The position numbers and the translations under genes were made by a program. A stretch of DNA of 64,000 bases, from assembly GCF_000721705.1 (NCBI RefSeq), contig NZ_JOJL01000028.1, forward strand, positions 1 through 64,000, written 5' to 3'. The stretch comes from Actinoplanes subtropicus (lineage in GTDB: Bacteria; Actinomycetota; Actinomycetes; Mycobacteriales; Micromonosporaceae). The first letter of the stretch is position 1, and the number at the start of each line of letters is the position of its first letter. This document shows, in pieces, positions 1 through 7,977 of this stretch. The notes beneath the pieces were generated by a model. It worked only from the letters and a program-made list of their open reading frames with translations, was not told where the DNA came from and did no database searches.

Positions 1-1
1 G

Positions 2-61
2 CAGGAATACCAGCGCACCCACACCAGCCGCTACCAGCATCAATACGACCTCGCCGCCTGA
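2..61 (+). CDS. C-terminal end of an unidentified gene (partial)
   Basis: An open frame enters from the left edge and ends at TGA 59-61, giving only 19 residues ending in YQHQYDLAA. It is basic and rich in His, Gln and Tyr, and overlaps the 3' end of the convergent HTH gene by about 20 bases. The fragment is too short to name a family, and it may not be coding at all. Confidence 0.25.
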   Translation, partial: QEYQRTHTSRYQHQYDLAA

Positions 62-285
62 CCAAGATCGAGAAAGTCACTCAGCGCAAAACGCACCCCG
101 CCCTTGGCCTGGAGAACCCTGTCAAGCGCCTTGGCGACGTCCAGGGTGGGATGCCGATGGCCGTTTTCAATCTTGCTCAGATGGCCGGGGTCAAGCGGCG
201 CGCTGCGCGACAGCTCCCGCAGGGACATGCCTCGCGCATGTCTCATACGGCGCAAGACCGTCCCAAAGCCCTCGGTTTCGGCCAC
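40..285 (-). CDS. Small XRE-family helix-turn-helix regulator
   Basis: An 81-residue protein that is almost entirely one XRE/Cro DNA-binding domain. Residues 8-65 contain the helix-turn-helix with the typical core LRELSRSAPLDPGHLSKIENG, in which the second helix begins near DPGHLSK and is followed by a HPTLDVAKAL helix. The start is GTG at 283-285. There is no effector or toxin domain, so it could be a stand-alone repressor or the antitoxin half of a pair whose partner lies elsewhere. The convergent reading frame at the left window edge is too short to judge as a partner. DNA binding is clear from the fold; the target is unknown. Confidence 0.75.
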   Translation of the reverse strand: MAETEGFGTVLRRMRHARGMSLRELSRSAPLDPGHLSKIENGHRHPTLDVAKALDRVLQAKGGVRFALSDFLDLGQAARSY

Positions 286-588
286 GTCTCATCATTCCGA
301 TTCTGGCCAGGGCGTTGTCAAGGCGGGAACTGCCAACTGGCAACACCTGGAGGGTTGCGCTTACCGCGTCAAGACTTGCCATCGGGTTCCTGGCACGCCC
401 TGCCGGCCCCTTCCCGCCCTTCGGTTCGCCCGTCGAGCAGGAAGGCCAGTCCTGCTGACGATTGCGCGGAAGGAAGGAACGAGACATGCAACGCCATCGG
501 CCTACACGGTGTGGTTTGCCCCGGTTCGGAATGAGTGGCCGCTGATGACTCCCGGCCAGGAATGGCGTTCACGCGGAAGCGACTGAAC

Positions 589-798
589 ATGAACGGGAAG
601 CTGACCCAGGCCGCGATCGGCGAGCCCGAGATTGACGATTGGTGGGACGAGGACGATGAGGAGGATCTCACCGTCGGCTACTCGCTCATGAAGGCCCTGG
701 CGGCGGAGTATCAGCTGGTCCAGATCGCACCCGGCGTCTGGTGGCACTCGAACACCCCCGAGGATCCAGGCGCGTACTGGCTGCCCAAAGCACCATGA
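589..798 (+). CDS. Small acidic hypothetical protein
   Basis: A 69-residue protein starting at ATG 589, chosen because GGAAG lies about nine bases upstream; an ATG at 562 in the same frame is the alternative. It has a very acidic stretch near residues 15-26 (DDWWDEDDEEDL) and ends in GAYWLPKAP with several tryptophans. There is no signal peptide, membrane segment or recognised domain. Codon third positions are GC-rich as in neighbours, supporting coding. The 300 bases between it and the HTH gene hold only short overlapping frames and nothing I can support. A copy of the dispersed intergenic element follows about 60 bases downstream. Confidence 0.5.
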   Translation: MNGKLTQAAIGEPEIDDWWDEDDEEDLTVGYSLMKALAAEYQLVQIAPGVWWHSNTPEDPGAYWLPKAP

Positions 799-860
799 GT
801 GGTAACGGGGCCGCCAGGTGGCGGCTGTCCTGCCGGTCGATCGCGGTCAAGTCGAGGGTT

Positions 861-978
861 GGTCTTGGGCCGGGCCCGCCCGGCGGCCGGGGTCGGGGTC
901 GGTGTTGCAACCAGCGGCCCTGGCGCGCCGGGGACTCGTCGGACGCTCGTACGGTCAAGGGCGCGGAAGAGAAACGCC
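861..978 (+). repeat. Dispersed intergenic element, copy A
   Basis: About 118 bases that recur at 30924-31038, 37822-37940 and, inverted, at 36590-36680. Shared landmarks in order are GGGCCCGCCCGGC, CGGTGTTGCAAC, a near-palindrome of the form CCCYGGCGCGCCGGGG, then GCTCGTACGG. The right end overlaps the last codons and stop of the minus-strand SseB-like gene, so the element appears to supply that protein's C-terminal tail (VSLPRP). Confidence 0.75.
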
Positions 979-1383
979 AAACCCCTGGCCCACCGCGGAC
1001 TGTGCTGTCTTCTTGCTGATGACGAGGCTGATCGGGCGGGTTGCGCTGTTGACGAGGATGCCATCGCAAGCGGGGTTGTCGGCCGCCATCTTCAAGAGCA
1101 CTTGACCGGGTACGCCGGCGTTGCATTGCGATCCCGGCGCCTGGGCCGCCGTCTCGGGATCGGCGAAGGCGAGGATCCGGGGCTGGCCGTCGCCGTGCGT
1201 GGTGCGGCCGACCGAGAAGCCGGGGCCGGTGGCGGGCCTTCCCTGCGCGTCGTGGGTCACCGTCCCGATGCCGACGACGCCGACGACCGAGTCGCGGAAC
1301 AGCGTCAAGAACTGGGCGTAGCTCTCCGCGCTGTTCTTGTCCGCGTGCTCGGCCATGAGATCGGACATCGGGGTATCGCTCAC
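955..1383 (-). CDS. SseB-like small protein
   Basis: A 142-residue soluble protein starting at GTG 1383, whose first bases overlap the TGA of the upstream propeller gene (GTGA), so it is the last gene of the three-gene operon starting at 4562. Features such as FLTLFRDS, the FADPETAAQ segment and GILVNSATRPISLVI resemble the SseB N-terminal domain found in many actinobacterial hypothetical proteins; the assignment is by pattern only. There is no signal peptide or membrane helix. The last residues (VSLPRP) and the stop codon come from the dispersed element at 861-978, suggesting the original C-terminus was replaced. The function in this operon is not known. Confidence 0.6.
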   Translation of the reverse strand: MSDTPMSDLMAEHADKNSAESYAQFLTLFRDSVVGVVGIGTVTHDAQGRPATGPGFSVGRTTHGDGQPRILAFADPETAAQAPGSQCNAGVPGQVLLKMAADNPACDGILVNSATRPISLVISKKTAQSAVGQGFGVSLPRP

Positions 1384-2513
1384 CGTGGCACCGTAGCGTG
1401 CCTCCCGACGCCCGGGGATGGCGGGAAGATGGCCAGCCGGCGGCGGTCCTGGCCGTCGATCGTGGTGAAGTCGCCGCCGGCCAGCAGGACGCCGGTTGCT
1501 CTGTTCAGGCTCAGCACGCGTACGCCGACCACTCCGTTGCCCTGCGGCGCCCACGTGGACAGCTCGCCGCCGGCGGTCACCGCGGCCAGCTTGTGCCGCG
1601 TCACGGAACCGTCCATGCACGCCCCATGCACCCCGTTCTTGCTGGTCAGGCACGCGCTGTCGAAGTGGCCGCCGACATACGTCACGCCCTTGCTCACCAC
1701 GATCGCCGCCGCGTCGCCGTCGAAGACCCGCTGCCAGCGCAGCACACCGGTCGGCCCGTACGCGATCGCCCGCCCGCCCACGCCGGCCGTCGCTACGTCG
1801 ACCCCCGCCGGGTCCGGCGCGATCGCCCGCACCTCGGCCGGCACCTTCGGGCGGAACGCCGGGTCGACCCGGCCGGTCACCGCCTGCACCGCCGCCAGCC
1901 GCAGCGTGCCGCGCTCGTCGTCGACCTGGTGGAACGCGCCGCCGACGTAGACCCGGCTGCCCTGGGCGGCCAGCGCGTGCACGGCGTCGTCGGTGGCCGG
2001 CCGCCAGGCCGCGTCCAGGTCGCCGGTGGCCAGCGAGAAGGCGGCCAGGTTGGCGCGCCGCCGGCCGTCCACGGCGGCGAAGCTGCCGCCCAGGTAGAGC
2101 CGCCCGTTGCCGGTGGCCAGCGCGTACGCCGTGCCGGTCAGCGTGTGCTGGAACGGCAGCACGTCGCCGTTCGGGGCGATCCGGGCCAGCGAGTCGCGGT
2201 CGTGCCCGCCGACCGCGTGGAAGTCGCCGGCCGCGTAGATGCTGTCGGCGGTGGCGGCCAGCGCCCGTACCGTGCCGTCGGCGGCCGGCGCCCAGCTCAG
2301 CAACGCGCCGGTGCGCGCGTCGAAGGCCGCCAGCCGCTCCCGTGGATAGCTGTGCCCGCGATAGGTGGCGCTGGTGAAACTGCCACCGAGATAGACCACC
2401 GAACCGACGTGGGTGATCGTGTAGACGCCGCCGTTGAAGGTGGGTCCCGCATCGGCCGCCGGCAACGGCAGGCCGAACAGAAAGATGGCCACCACGGTCA
2501 GGAAACTGGGCAC
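1380..2513 (-). CDS. Secreted beta-propeller protein
   Basis: A 377-residue protein with an N-terminal signal peptide (hydrophobic FLTVVAIFLFGLPLP, cleavage near AADAG). The rest is built from at least six repeats centred on a V/IYxGGxF motif: VVYLGGSF, IYAAGDF, LYLGGSF, VYVGGAF, TYVGGHF and LLAGGDF, which is a blade pattern seen in extracellular bacterial propellers of the PQQ/WD40-like type. No catalytic residues are evident, so a binding or scaffolding role outside the membrane is the best inference. It starts at GTG 2513, six bases after the stop of the phosphatase-fold gene, and overlaps the next gene by four bases, so the three are co-transcribed. Confidence 0.75.
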   Translation of the reverse strand: MPSFLTVVAIFLFGLPLPAADAGPTFNGGVYTITHVGSVVYLGGSFTSATYRGHSYPRERLAAFDARTGALLSWAPAADGTVRALAATADSIYAAGDFHAVGGHDRDSLARIAPNGDVLPFQHTLTGTAYALATGNGRLYLGGSFAAVDGRRRANLAAFSLATGDLDAAWRPATDDAVHALAAQGSRVYVGGAFHQVDDERGTLRLAAVQAVTGRVDPAFRPKVPAEVRAIAPDPAGVDVATAGVGGRAIAYGPTGVLRWQRVFDGDAAAIVVSKGVTYVGGHFDSACLTSKNGVHGACMDGSVTRHKLAAVTAGGELSTWAPQGNGVVGVRVLSLNRATGVLLAGGDFTTIDGQDRRRLAIFPPSPGVGRHATVPR

Positions 2514-2519
2514 GCACCG

Positions 2520-4562
2520 TTAACCGTCGCGCATCCGGGAAAGTCTCGGCTCGAGGTCGAGAACCGGCGGCTCGATGGAGCGCAGGCCCAGCATCTCCAG
2601 CCACTCGACGAGCTGGTGGTGGACCGCGTCGGCGCCGTTCAGCTCGGGCCGGGCGATCGGCCACCGGGCCGGGTGCACGAGCATCGCGTCGGTCTGCCAG
2701 CCGCCGAGGCCGCCGTGCGAGCCGACCAGTTCCTCGAAGGCGGCCACCTCCTCGGTGACCGGGTCCACGCAGCTGATCAGCACGAGGTCGCCGACGTGCG
2801 CGGACTCCTGGTGGCGCAGCAGGTCGGCGCGGGCGTGCGGCCCGTACGGCAGCAGCGGGTCGACGCCCTCGACGGTGTCGTCCCGCAACCGGTGCAGGCC
2901 GGAGGTGCCGAACGCGACCGGGCCGTCGTCGTCGCGGACGACGACCAGGCCGACGCCCGGATGCGCGGCGAGCCCGGGAATCAGCCGCGGGTGGGCGCGG
3001 TCGATCTCGGCCCGGGTCGCCCGGTGGCCGTACTCGGTGAGGTAGAGCAGCGACAGGTTCCCGGAGGAGACCACCATCGGCGCCGCCTCCCCGGACACCC
3101 GCTCGACCAGCTCGTCGAGGGTCTCGCCGTAGCGCTGCCGGAAGGTCGCGCCCTGACTCTGCCCGTGGTCGGAGAGCACCACGATGTGGTAGCGCCGGGC
3201 CGCCTCGGGCGCCAGCCGCTCGAGCACGCCGAGCATCCGGTCCAGGCTTTCCAGCTGCCGCATCGACTCCGGCCGGGCCGGGCCGGCGTGGTGCGCGACC
3301 TCGTCGTAGTCGACCAGGTCGCAGTAGATCGACGGCGCGCCCCGGGCCATCTGCTCGGCGACCAGCGAGATGTTCACGTCGCGCAGCAGCATCGAGGCCG
3401 GGCGCAGGGCCAGGAACGCGCCCGAGCGGCTGACCCGGGGCAGCAGGTTGCGGCGGCGCTGCAGGCGGGCCTGGTGCAGCTCGGTGAAGACCTCGCCGAC
3501 GCCGAGCACGAGCGCGCGGGTGAAGCCGTACGGCGAGGCCATGAACGCCGCCCAGCCCCGCGCCGACCGGCCGGGCAGCGCGGCGTGGCTGACGGTGAGC
3601 AGGTTGACCGCCGCGTCGCCGCTGAACGCGTTGCCGATGCTCACCCCGCCGTCGCACAGCAGCCCGCGGCCGTCGCTGAACCGCCGCTCGATCAGCGCGG
3701 CGTCCCGCGGCCGGTTGGAGACCATCAGCCTGCCGGTGTCCTTCTCGTACCAGCGGAAGCCGGGCACCTGCCGGGAGGCGCCGTGCAGGATGCCGGCCTG
3801 CGAGCCGGGCGTGGTGGACGGCAGCCCGGTGTGCCAGCCGCGCATGGTGTGGCTGCCCGAGCGCAGCCAGTGGCCCAGCGTCGGCAGGTTGCCGGCCCGG
3901 ACCGCCCAGCGCAGCACCGGCTCCGAGAGCCCGTCCAGCTGGATCATCAGCAGTCCCGGCTCGGTACCCGGCCGGGGGCGACGCAGGGTGAGAAGTGAGC
4001 CGCCGGCGGTGCGCCGCCGCACCCCGCGCATCAGCCGCTTGGCCTCCTTGACGAACGTGTCGTCGGTGCCGCTGTCCAGCATCCAGTCGAGGATCGCGGC
4101 GAAGACCACGGCCAGGATCGCGGCCAGGACCAGCGACGGCAGCCCGCTGATCCGGTTGGCCGGGTCGATCTCCAGCGCCACCACGATCACCGCGATCTGG
4201 GCGATCAGGCCGAGCAGCATCGCGCCCCAGCCGCCGAGCGCCACGATGCCGACCAGCAGCAGCGGCCGCAGCACCGCGCCGACCCCGGCGACCAGCAGCA
4301 CCAGGCCGAGCGTGTCCACGATGTCGGAACTCGCGACGCCGGGCATGAGCCACAGCGTCGCGGTGAGCACCACGAAGGTGACCAGCGCGCTGCGCAGCAC
4401 GGCCCGGGACCGGCTCAGGATCCGCCGCCAGCTCAGCAGGGCACGCAACTCGGCGCCGCGGTCCCCGAGGACCGGCGCCGACGAGTTGTCCTGCGGGCTT
4501 ACGGCCACGGGGCAACAATCGCACAATGCGCCGCCCCGATGGCCTGCCGTGCCTCGAATCAC
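2520..4562 (-). CDS. Membrane protein with alkaline-phosphatase-fold phosphodiesterase domain
   Basis: A 680-residue protein with two parts. Residues about 55-165 hold four transmembrane segments resembling a phage-holin-family membrane domain. Residues about 205-660 form an alkaline phosphatase superfamily domain, with metal ligands and nucleophile visible as MIQLDGLSEP, PSTTPGS (Thr nucleophile), CDLVDYDEVAHHAG and VVLSDHGQ. Family members hydrolyse phosphodiester or phosphomonoester bonds, often on the outer face of the membrane; the substrate is unknown. The GTG at 4562 is preceded by GGGAGG at good spacing. An alternative GTG at 4508 lacks a ribosome binding site. It heads a three-gene operon and diverges from the chitinase gene. 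Confidence 0.8.
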   Translation of the reverse strand: MIRGTAGHRGGALCDCCPVAVSPQDNSSAPVLGDRGAELRALLSWRRILSRSRAVLRSALVTFVVLTATLWLMPGVASSDIVDTLGLVLLVAGVGAVLRPLLLVGIVALGGWGAMLLGLIAQIAVIVVALEIDPANRISGLPSLVLAAILAVVFAAILDWMLDSGTDDTFVKEAKRLMRGVRRRTAGGSLLTLRRPRPGTEPGLLMIQLDGLSEPVLRWAVRAGNLPTLGHWLRSGSHTMRGWHTGLPSTTPGSQAGILHGASRQVPGFRWYEKDTGRLMVSNRPRDAALIERRFSDGRGLLCDGGVSIGNAFSGDAAVNLLTVSHAALPGRSARGWAAFMASPYGFTRALVLGVGEVFTELHQARLQRRRNLLPRVSRSGAFLALRPASMLLRDVNISLVAEQMARGAPSIYCDLVDYDEVAHHAGPARPESMRQLESLDRMLGVLERLAPEAARRYHIVVLSDHGQSQGATFRQRYGETLDELVERVSGEAAPMVVSSGNLSLLYLTEYGHRATRAEIDRAHPRLIPGLAAHPGVGLVVVRDDDGPVAFGTSGLHRLRDDTVEGVDPLLPYGPHARADLLRHQESAHVGDLVLISCVDPVTEEVAAFEELVGSHGGLGGWQTDAMLVHPARWPIARPELNGADAVHHQLVEWLEMLGLRSIEPPVLDLEPRLSRMRDG

Positions 4563-4618
4563 CCCGCCACCCTCCCGGGGGAAAGACGAGGCCGCGACGC
4601 ACCGCTACGTTCGGCCCG

Positions 4619-5833
4619 GTGCGTCTGCTGCTCGCCCTGCCGCTGATCCTTCTCGCCGCTTGCGCGCCGCCGGCGAAGTCGCCTCCGGGGCCCGTGCCCG
4701 CCCGCAAGGTGGTCGGTTATTTCACCGACTGGGGCGTCTACGGCCGCGACTTCCAGGTGAAAGATCTCGACACCGGCGGGGCGGCGACCAAGCTGACCCA
4801 TTTGCTGTACGCGTTCGGCAAGGTCGACGGCGGCCGATGCGCCGCGGCCGACGCCTGGGCCGACTACCAGAAGCCGATCTCGGCCGGGCGCAGCGTGAAC
4901 GGCGTCGCCGACCGGCCGGACGCCCCGCTGCGCGGCAACTTCGGCCAGTTGCGCGAGCTCAAGGCCGAGCACCCCGGGCTCAAGGTGCTCTGGTCGTTCG
5001 GCGGCTGGACCGGCTCGGCCGGCTTCACCGAGGCGGCCCGCGACCCGGCCGCGTTCGCCGCCTCCTGCCGCGCGCTGGTCGACGACCCGCGCTGGTCGGG
5101 CGTCTTCGACGGGATCGACCTGGACTGGGAGTACCCGAACGCCTGCGGCCAGCAGTGCGACTCCAGCGGGCCGGCCGCCCTGCCCCGGCTGCTCGGCGCG
5201 CTGCGCTCGGCGTTCGGGCCCAGGGCGGTGCTCAGCGCGGCGGTGCCGGCCGACGTGGGCAAGCTGGCGCGGGCCGACTACCGGGCCGCCGCCGCGACGG
5301 CCGACTGGCTGAGCGCGATGACCTACGACTACTTCGGCACCGGCGGGGACGGCGGCGGCGACCCGTCCGACCAGCACCGCACCGAGCCGCACTCGCCGCT
5401 GACCACCTATCCCGGCATTCCGCGCTCGGACGCGACCGCCTCGGCGTCCATCGACAAGCTGCTCGCCCTCGGCGTACCGGCGGGAAAGGTTTTGCTCGGT
5501 ATCGGTTTCTACGGCCGAGGCTGGACCGGCGTGACGGCGGACGGCCCGGGCGGCTCGGCGAGCGGCCCGGCCGACGGCCGCTACGAGAAGGGCCTCGAGG
5601 ACTACGAGGTGCTCGCGAAACGCTGCCCACCGACCGGCGTCGCCGGCGACACCGCGATCGCGCGCTGCGGCACGCAATGGTGGTCCTACGACACCCCGAG
5701 CACGATCAAGACCAAGATGGCGTACGCCCGCGACAAGGCCCTGGGCGGCGCCTTCGCCTGGGAACTCTCCGGCGACACCCCCGACTCTGCCCTGCTGACC
5801 GCCATCGCCACCGGCCTCGCCCAGCCGTCCTGA
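4619..5833 (+). CDS. GH18 chitinase lipoprotein
   Basis: A 404-residue enzyme that cleaves chitin-type beta-1,4-GlcNAc polymers. The glycoside hydrolase 18 signature FDGIDLDWEYP contains the DxxDxDxE catalytic acid, and SFGGWT marks the preceding conserved strand; LSAMTYDY and the FAWELSGD near the end are further family motifs. The start is taken as GTG 4619 because it directly opens a lipoprotein signal peptide (RLLLALPLILLAAC), which would anchor the enzyme by its lipobox cysteine; an upstream ATG at 4526 would add 31 residues and bury the signal. There is no carbohydrate-binding module. It diverges from the phosphatase-fold gene and ends at the strong palindrome 5838-5892. Confidence 0.88.
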   Translation: MRLLLALPLILLAACAPPAKSPPGPVPARKVVGYFTDWGVYGRDFQVKDLDTGGAATKLTHLLYAFGKVDGGRCAAADAWADYQKPISAGRSVNGVADRPDAPLRGNFGQLRELKAEHPGLKVLWSFGGWTGSAGFTEAARDPAAFAASCRALVDDPRWSGVFDGIDLDWEYPNACGQQCDSSGPAALPRLLGALRSAFGPRAVLSAAVPADVGKLARADYRAAAATADWLSAMTYDYFGTGGDGGGDPSDQHRTEPHSPLTTYPGIPRSDATASASIDKLLALGVPAGKVLLGIGFYGRGWTGVTADGPGGSASGPADGRYEKGLEDYEVLAKRCPPTGVAGDTAIARCGTQWWSYDTPSTIKTKMAYARDKALGGAFAWELSGDTPDSALLTAIATGLAQPS

Positions 5834-5837
5834 CCCA

Positions 5838-5892
5838 AGGGTCTGTCCTGCCGGTCACGCGGGGCTGCGGCGTGACCGGCAGGACAGACCCT
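5838..5892. terminator. Perfect 23-bp-arm hairpin; also first copy of a palindromic repeat
   Basis: Two exactly complementary 23-base arms (5838-5860 and 5870-5892, beginning AGGGTCTGTCCTGCCGG) flank a nine-base loop, between the convergent chitinase and NADH dehydrogenase genes. There is no T run. The right arm includes the last bases of the NADH dehydrogenase stop codon. A bidirectional terminator role fits the position. The left arm and loop recur at 58694-58735, so it also behaves as a REP-like dispersed element. Confidence 0.75.
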
Positions 5893-7174
5893 AGTCCGCC
5901 GACTGGCTCTCCAGCGGGACCGCGTCGGCGGGGACCAGTCCCAATTGGACGCCGTGCCGGCCGAGCAGCGCGTCGAGCAGCCAGTCGCCGGCCACCCGCA
6001 CCCGGTTGCCGGGCATCGACAGCAGGTGATAGCCGCGGGTCACCACCTTGGCCGGGAATCCCTTGACGGCCACGCCGAGCGGATTCGCCGCCGCGTCCAG
6101 GCCGCCCAGGTCAACCACGAAACCAAGATCATGATGTTCGTACGCGCGGCGCCGGCCCCGCCCGTACGACGCCGCGATGTTGAGCGCCGCGGTGTGCCCG
6201 TGCCGGACGGCGTGCTGGGCGGTCATCCCGGTCAACTGGCCCGGCATGGTCAGGTCGGGGACCGCCGCGGCGTCGCCGATCGCGTACACGTCCGGATAGC
6301 CGGGCACGGTCAGGAACTCGTCGACCACCAGCCGGCCCTCGCGGGTGGCCAGGCCGACGTGGTCGACCAGCGGGTCGGGCCGGACGCCGACGCACCAGAT
6401 CAGCGATTTGGTCGCCACGTACTCCCCGGTGGACAGCCGGACGCCGGATGCGCTCGCCTCCTGCACGCTGGTCTCGGTGCGGATCTCGACGCCGCGCTCG
6501 CGCAGCACCGCGTCGGACGCGTCGGCCAGCCGCTTGTCGAGCGAAGGCAGCACCCGCTCGGCCGTGTCGATCAGCAGCCAGCGCGGCCGGCCGTGCAGCA
6601 CCGGCCAGGGTTTGACCAGGTCCCTGGTGTAGAGCACGCCCTGCGCCGCCACCTCGGTGCCGGTGTAGCCGGCCCCCACCACCACGAAGGTGCAGCGCGC
6701 CTGCCGCTCGGCGTCGTCGGTGGCGTTCCCCGCCATCTCGATCTGCCGGGTGATGTGATCGCGCAGGTAGAGCGCCTCGGAGATGTTGCGGAAGCCGTGC
6801 GCGTACCGGCCCACGCCGGGCACCGGCAGCAGCTTGTTCACGCTGCCCACGGCGATCACCAGCCGGTGGTAGCCCATCTTGCCGGCGCCGCCCTCGGGGT
6901 CGGTGTAGCTCACCGTACGGCCGTCGAGATCGAAGCCGTCCGCCTCGCCGAGCACCACCCGCACCCCGGGCAGTGCCCCGGCCAGCGAGACGGTGACCCG
7001 CCGCGGCTCGAGCAGCCCGGTGGCGACCTCGGGCAGCAGCGGCAGGTAGAGGAAGTAGTCGGTCGGGTTGATGATGACGATCTCGGCGCTGCCGTGGGAC
7101 AGCTTGGCGAGCTTACGGGCCACCGTGAAGCCGGCGAATCCGGCGCCGACGATCACGATCCGGGGACGTGCCAT
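5891..7174 (-). CDS. ndh: Type II NADH dehydrogenase-like flavoprotein
   Basis: A 427-residue pyridine nucleotide-disulfide oxidoreductase. Residues 5-12 (IVIVGAGFAG) form the FAD-binding GxGxxG fold, VVVGAGYTGTEVA near residue 170 is the NAD(P)H-binding fold, and VYAIGDAAAV near residue 295 is the second FAD-contacting motif of this family. Such enzymes pass electrons from NADH to quinone at the inner face of the membrane without pumping protons. The YLPLLPEVATG segment is typical of NDH-2. No cysteine redox pair is present, which argues against a disulfide reductase. It is monocistronic, diverging from the sigma factor gene with about 210 bases between. Confidence 0.85.
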   Translation of the reverse strand: MARPRIVIVGAGFAGFTVARKLAKLSHGSAEIVIINPTDYFLYLPLLPEVATGLLEPRRVTVSLAGALPGVRVVLGEADGFDLDGRTVSYTDPEGGAGKMGYHRLVIAVGSVNKLLPVPGVGRYAHGFRNISEALYLRDHITRQIEMAGNATDDAERQARCTFVVVGAGYTGTEVAAQGVLYTRDLVKPWPVLHGRPRWLLIDTAERVLPSLDKRLADASDAVLRERGVEIRTETSVQEASASGVRLSTGEYVATKSLIWCVGVRPDPLVDHVGLATREGRLVVDEFLTVPGYPDVYAIGDAAAVPDLTMPGQLTGMTAQHAVRHGHTAALNIAASYGRGRRRAYEHHDLGFVVDLGGLDAAANPLGVAVKGFPAKVVTRGYHLLSMPGNRVRVAGDWLLDALLGRHGVQLGLVPADAVPLESQSAD

Positions 7175-7229
7175 GCCGGTCCTCCCTTCGAGAAGCCTCC
7201 CCCACGCTAGTCAAATCTCGGCGGGATGA

Positions 7230-7262
7230 CCGTTCGGCCGATCCGGAAAATCGACCGAACGG
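7230..7262. promoter_or_regulatory. Inverted repeat between ndh and the sigma factor gene
   Basis: The bases CCGTTCGGCCGAT and, 20 bases later, ATCGACCGAACGG form near-complementary arms around CCGGAAA. It sits 55-90 bases upstream of the ndh start and about 125 bases before the sigma gene, so it may be an operator for either. No regulator can be assigned from sequence. Confidence 0.4.
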
Positions 7263-7386
7263 CCGTCGGCCGCCGTCGGCCGAATTCACGTCTTCATTAA
7301 CGTCGGCCGGTGCCCACACGGGGAGGCATCGAACGGCGGGGGCCTCATCGGGTTGCTGGGGCGATCGTTTGGGCGAAGGGGGAGGC

Positions 7387-7977
7387 GTGGCGACCAGCGC
7401 GGTAGTTGAGCCGCCTGGGTACGCTCACGACTCCCTCTACCCCCCGATCGGACACTTCGCGATGGACGCCCGAGAGGCCGACTATGCGCATTTCGTCCGC
7501 ACCAGGACGTACGCATTGTTGCGCTCGGCGTACCTTTTGACCGGAGACCAATTCCTCGCCGAAGACCTCGTTCAGGAAGCCCTCGCCCGTACGCATCGGG
7601 CCTGGCACCGCCTGGAACGGCCGGAGCATGCCGAGGCGTACGCCCGGAAGGTGATGTACCACGCACAGGTCTCCCTCTGGCGGCGGCCGAAGGTCGCCGA
7701 GGTGCTGCCCGGCGAGCTCGACCCGGAACCGGCCGGCGACGACCCCGCGGAGGAGGCTGTGCAGCGGGTCACCCTGCGCCGGGCACTGCTCACGCTGACC
7801 GCCAAGCAGCGCGCGGTGATCGTGCTGCGCTTCTTCGAGGACCGCACCGAGGCCGAGGCCGCCCGGCTGCTCGGCGTCTCGATCAGCACGGTCAAGACGC
7901 AGACCCGCCGCGCGCTCGAGCGCCTCCGCGCGCTGCTGCCCGACCTGCGGGTGCTCACCCGGGAGCGCCGCCGGTGA
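7387..7977 (+). CDS. SigE-family ECF RNA polymerase sigma factor
   Basis: A 196-residue sigma-70 family factor. Region 2 (about residues 30-95) includes LRSAYLLTGDQFLAEDLVQEALART, split here as the usual ECF core around DLVQEAL, and region 4 (about 130-185) has the helix-turn-helix TEAEAARLLGVSISTVKTQTRRAL. This is the SigE family common in actinomycetes. The GTG at 7387 is used because it keeps the whole frame, but its GGAGG is only one base away; ATG 7462 (MDAREADY) is a credible shorter start. It overlaps the next gene by GTGA, so that membrane protein is probably its regulator. Confidence 0.85.
   Translation: MATSAVVEPPGYAHDSLYPPIGHFAMDAREADYAHFVRTRTYALLRSAYLLTGDQFLAEDLVQEALARTHRAWHRLERPEHAEAYARKVMYHAQVSLWRRPKVAEVLPGELDPEPAGDDPAEEAVQRVTLRRALLTLTAKQRAVIVLRFFEDRTEAEAARLLGVSISTVKTQTRRALERLRALLPDLRVLTRERRR

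Noticed and set aside
286..588. Overlapping plus- and minus-strand ORFs of 100-160 codons between the HTH gene and the acidic small protein
   Set aside because: They have no recognisable domain and run through each other on both strands. A 19-codon frame at 485-544 with a good SD was also seen but is too short to support.
955..4707. A very long minus-strand open frame of about 1250 codons
   Set aside because: It is a GC-frame shadow of the phosphatase-fold and propeller genes; only the last part, from GTG 1383, is a real gene. Its protein is a low-complexity Arg/Pro/Gly mixture.
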